DNA of 64,000 nucleotides, taken from the NCBI GenBank assembly GCA_036562635.1, contig DATCJU010000093.1:4238-68237 (forward strand), in the 5' to 3' direction. The notes beneath the pieces were generated by a model. That model worked only from the letters and a program-made list of their open reading frames with translations, was not told the DNA's origin and searched no databases. The DNA comes from DATCJU01 sp036562635. GTDB taxonomy: Bacteria > Actinomycetota > Actinomycetes > Mycobacteriales > Pseudonocardiaceae. The position numbers and the translations under genes were made by a program. Of this stretch, positions 63,769 to 64,000 are shown one piece after another (position 1 is the stretch's first letter; the number at the start of each line of letters is the position of its first letter).

Positions 63769-64000
63769 ATGGCGCTTCCCCTGGTGTGGATGGCCGACGT
63801 GCTCCGGACCGCCGGAGTGGAGGTGGTCGAGTACCCGGGGTGGCGTGAGCGTGCCGCGTCCGGGGCGTTCGCCCCGCGGGCGGTGATGTGGCACCACGAC
63901 GCCTCGGCGGCCGGGCCGTCCCCGGGCATGCCCCGGATGATCGCCGAGCAGGGCAACGCCGCGACACCGCCTCCGCTGGCGCACGCCTGGGTGGACACCG
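63769..64000 (+). CDS. N-acetylmuramoyl-L-alanine amidase-like protein (3' part outside window)
   Basis: 77 residues visible: LVWMADVLRTAGVEVVEYPGW, then APRAVMWHHDASAAGPSPGM, where WHHDAS carries the first zinc His of the amidase-2/PGRP fold. Start ATG 63769 is behind GGAGGAGGAGG. No signal peptide is visible, as in several actinobacterial amidase-2 proteins of this type. The gene runs off the right edge, so catalytic completeness is unknown. Confidence 0.7.
   Translation, partial: MALPLVWMADVLRTAGVEVVEYPGWRERAASGAFAPRAVMWHHDASAAGPSPGMPRMIAEQGNAATPPPLAHAWVDT

Overview
The window is chromosomal DNA of a very GC-rich actinomycete. Third codon positions are almost all G or C, and GTG starts and GTGA/ATGA stop-start overlaps are common. 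GlgE-pathway enzymes, an Scr1-type regulator with a DUF397 partner, NucS, DUF3558-type lipoproteins and an SCO6745-type protein point to the Pseudonocardiales or a close relative; the species cannot be read from the sequence. Genes are densely packed on both strands. There is one tRNA gene and no rRNA, CRISPR array, transposase or phage module.

Layout. 1-14.9 kb is an alpha-glucan block: glgX, a membrane/TPR protein, a convergent glucan phosphorylase, then divergently glgE and the overlapping treS-mak-glgB, together the GlgE route that builds glucan from trehalose through maltose-1-phosphate. 15-18 kb holds two paralogous zinc-peptidase lipoproteins closed by a perfect 44-bp palindrome. 18-25 kb carries a thioredoxin/TPR protein, an SCO6745-type protein, an acyl-CoA mutase large subunit whose active-site residues match isobutyryl-CoA mutase, a thiamine-binding protein, a MarR regulator and an ABC-2 exporter. 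25-30 kb holds an orphan DUF397 gene and a mannose locus (Tat-exported GH47 mannosidase divergent from a LacI regulator and manA), ending at tRNA-Glu(CTC) with its own terminator. 30-38 kb holds an Erm-type rRNA methylase with a possible overlapping leader peptide, a frameshifted pepE, meaB, a thiolase, methylmalonyl-CoA epimerase, a lone SAV_2336-like domain protein and crotonyl-CoA carboxylase/reductase.

38-50 kb holds a large repeat-bearing coiled-coil protein, three alpha/beta hydrolases, two zinc-ribbon proteins, a fused double 3-hydroxyacyl-CoA dehydrogenase, a dihydroxyacetone kinase operon (dhaK-dhaL-dhaM/HPr) and an aldehyde dehydrogenase. 50-64 kb holds a DUF3558-type lipoprotein, a sodium:solute symporter with a small membrane partner, an Scr1-like regulator/DUF397 pair with a strong terminator, a large SMC/Rad50-like ATPase with a CxxC...CxxC element, nucS, a NUDIX/AraC pair, a VOC protein, small membrane proteins, an enoyl-CoA hydratase and the start of an amidase.

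Two themes recur. One is C4/C5 acyl-CoA handling (icmA, meaB, epimerase, ccr, thiolase, 3-hydroxyacyl-CoA dehydrogenase, enoyl-CoA hydratase), which would feed ethylmalonyl/methylmalonyl-CoA pools. The other is glucan/trehalose storage metabolism. Most convergent gene pairs are separated by a perfect or near-perfect GC hairpin without a U-tract; only a few sites have a classical U-tract. The least explained items are the orphan SMC-like ATPase, the lone SAV_2336-like protein, the degenerate M50-like/TPR membrane protein and the Erm leader.
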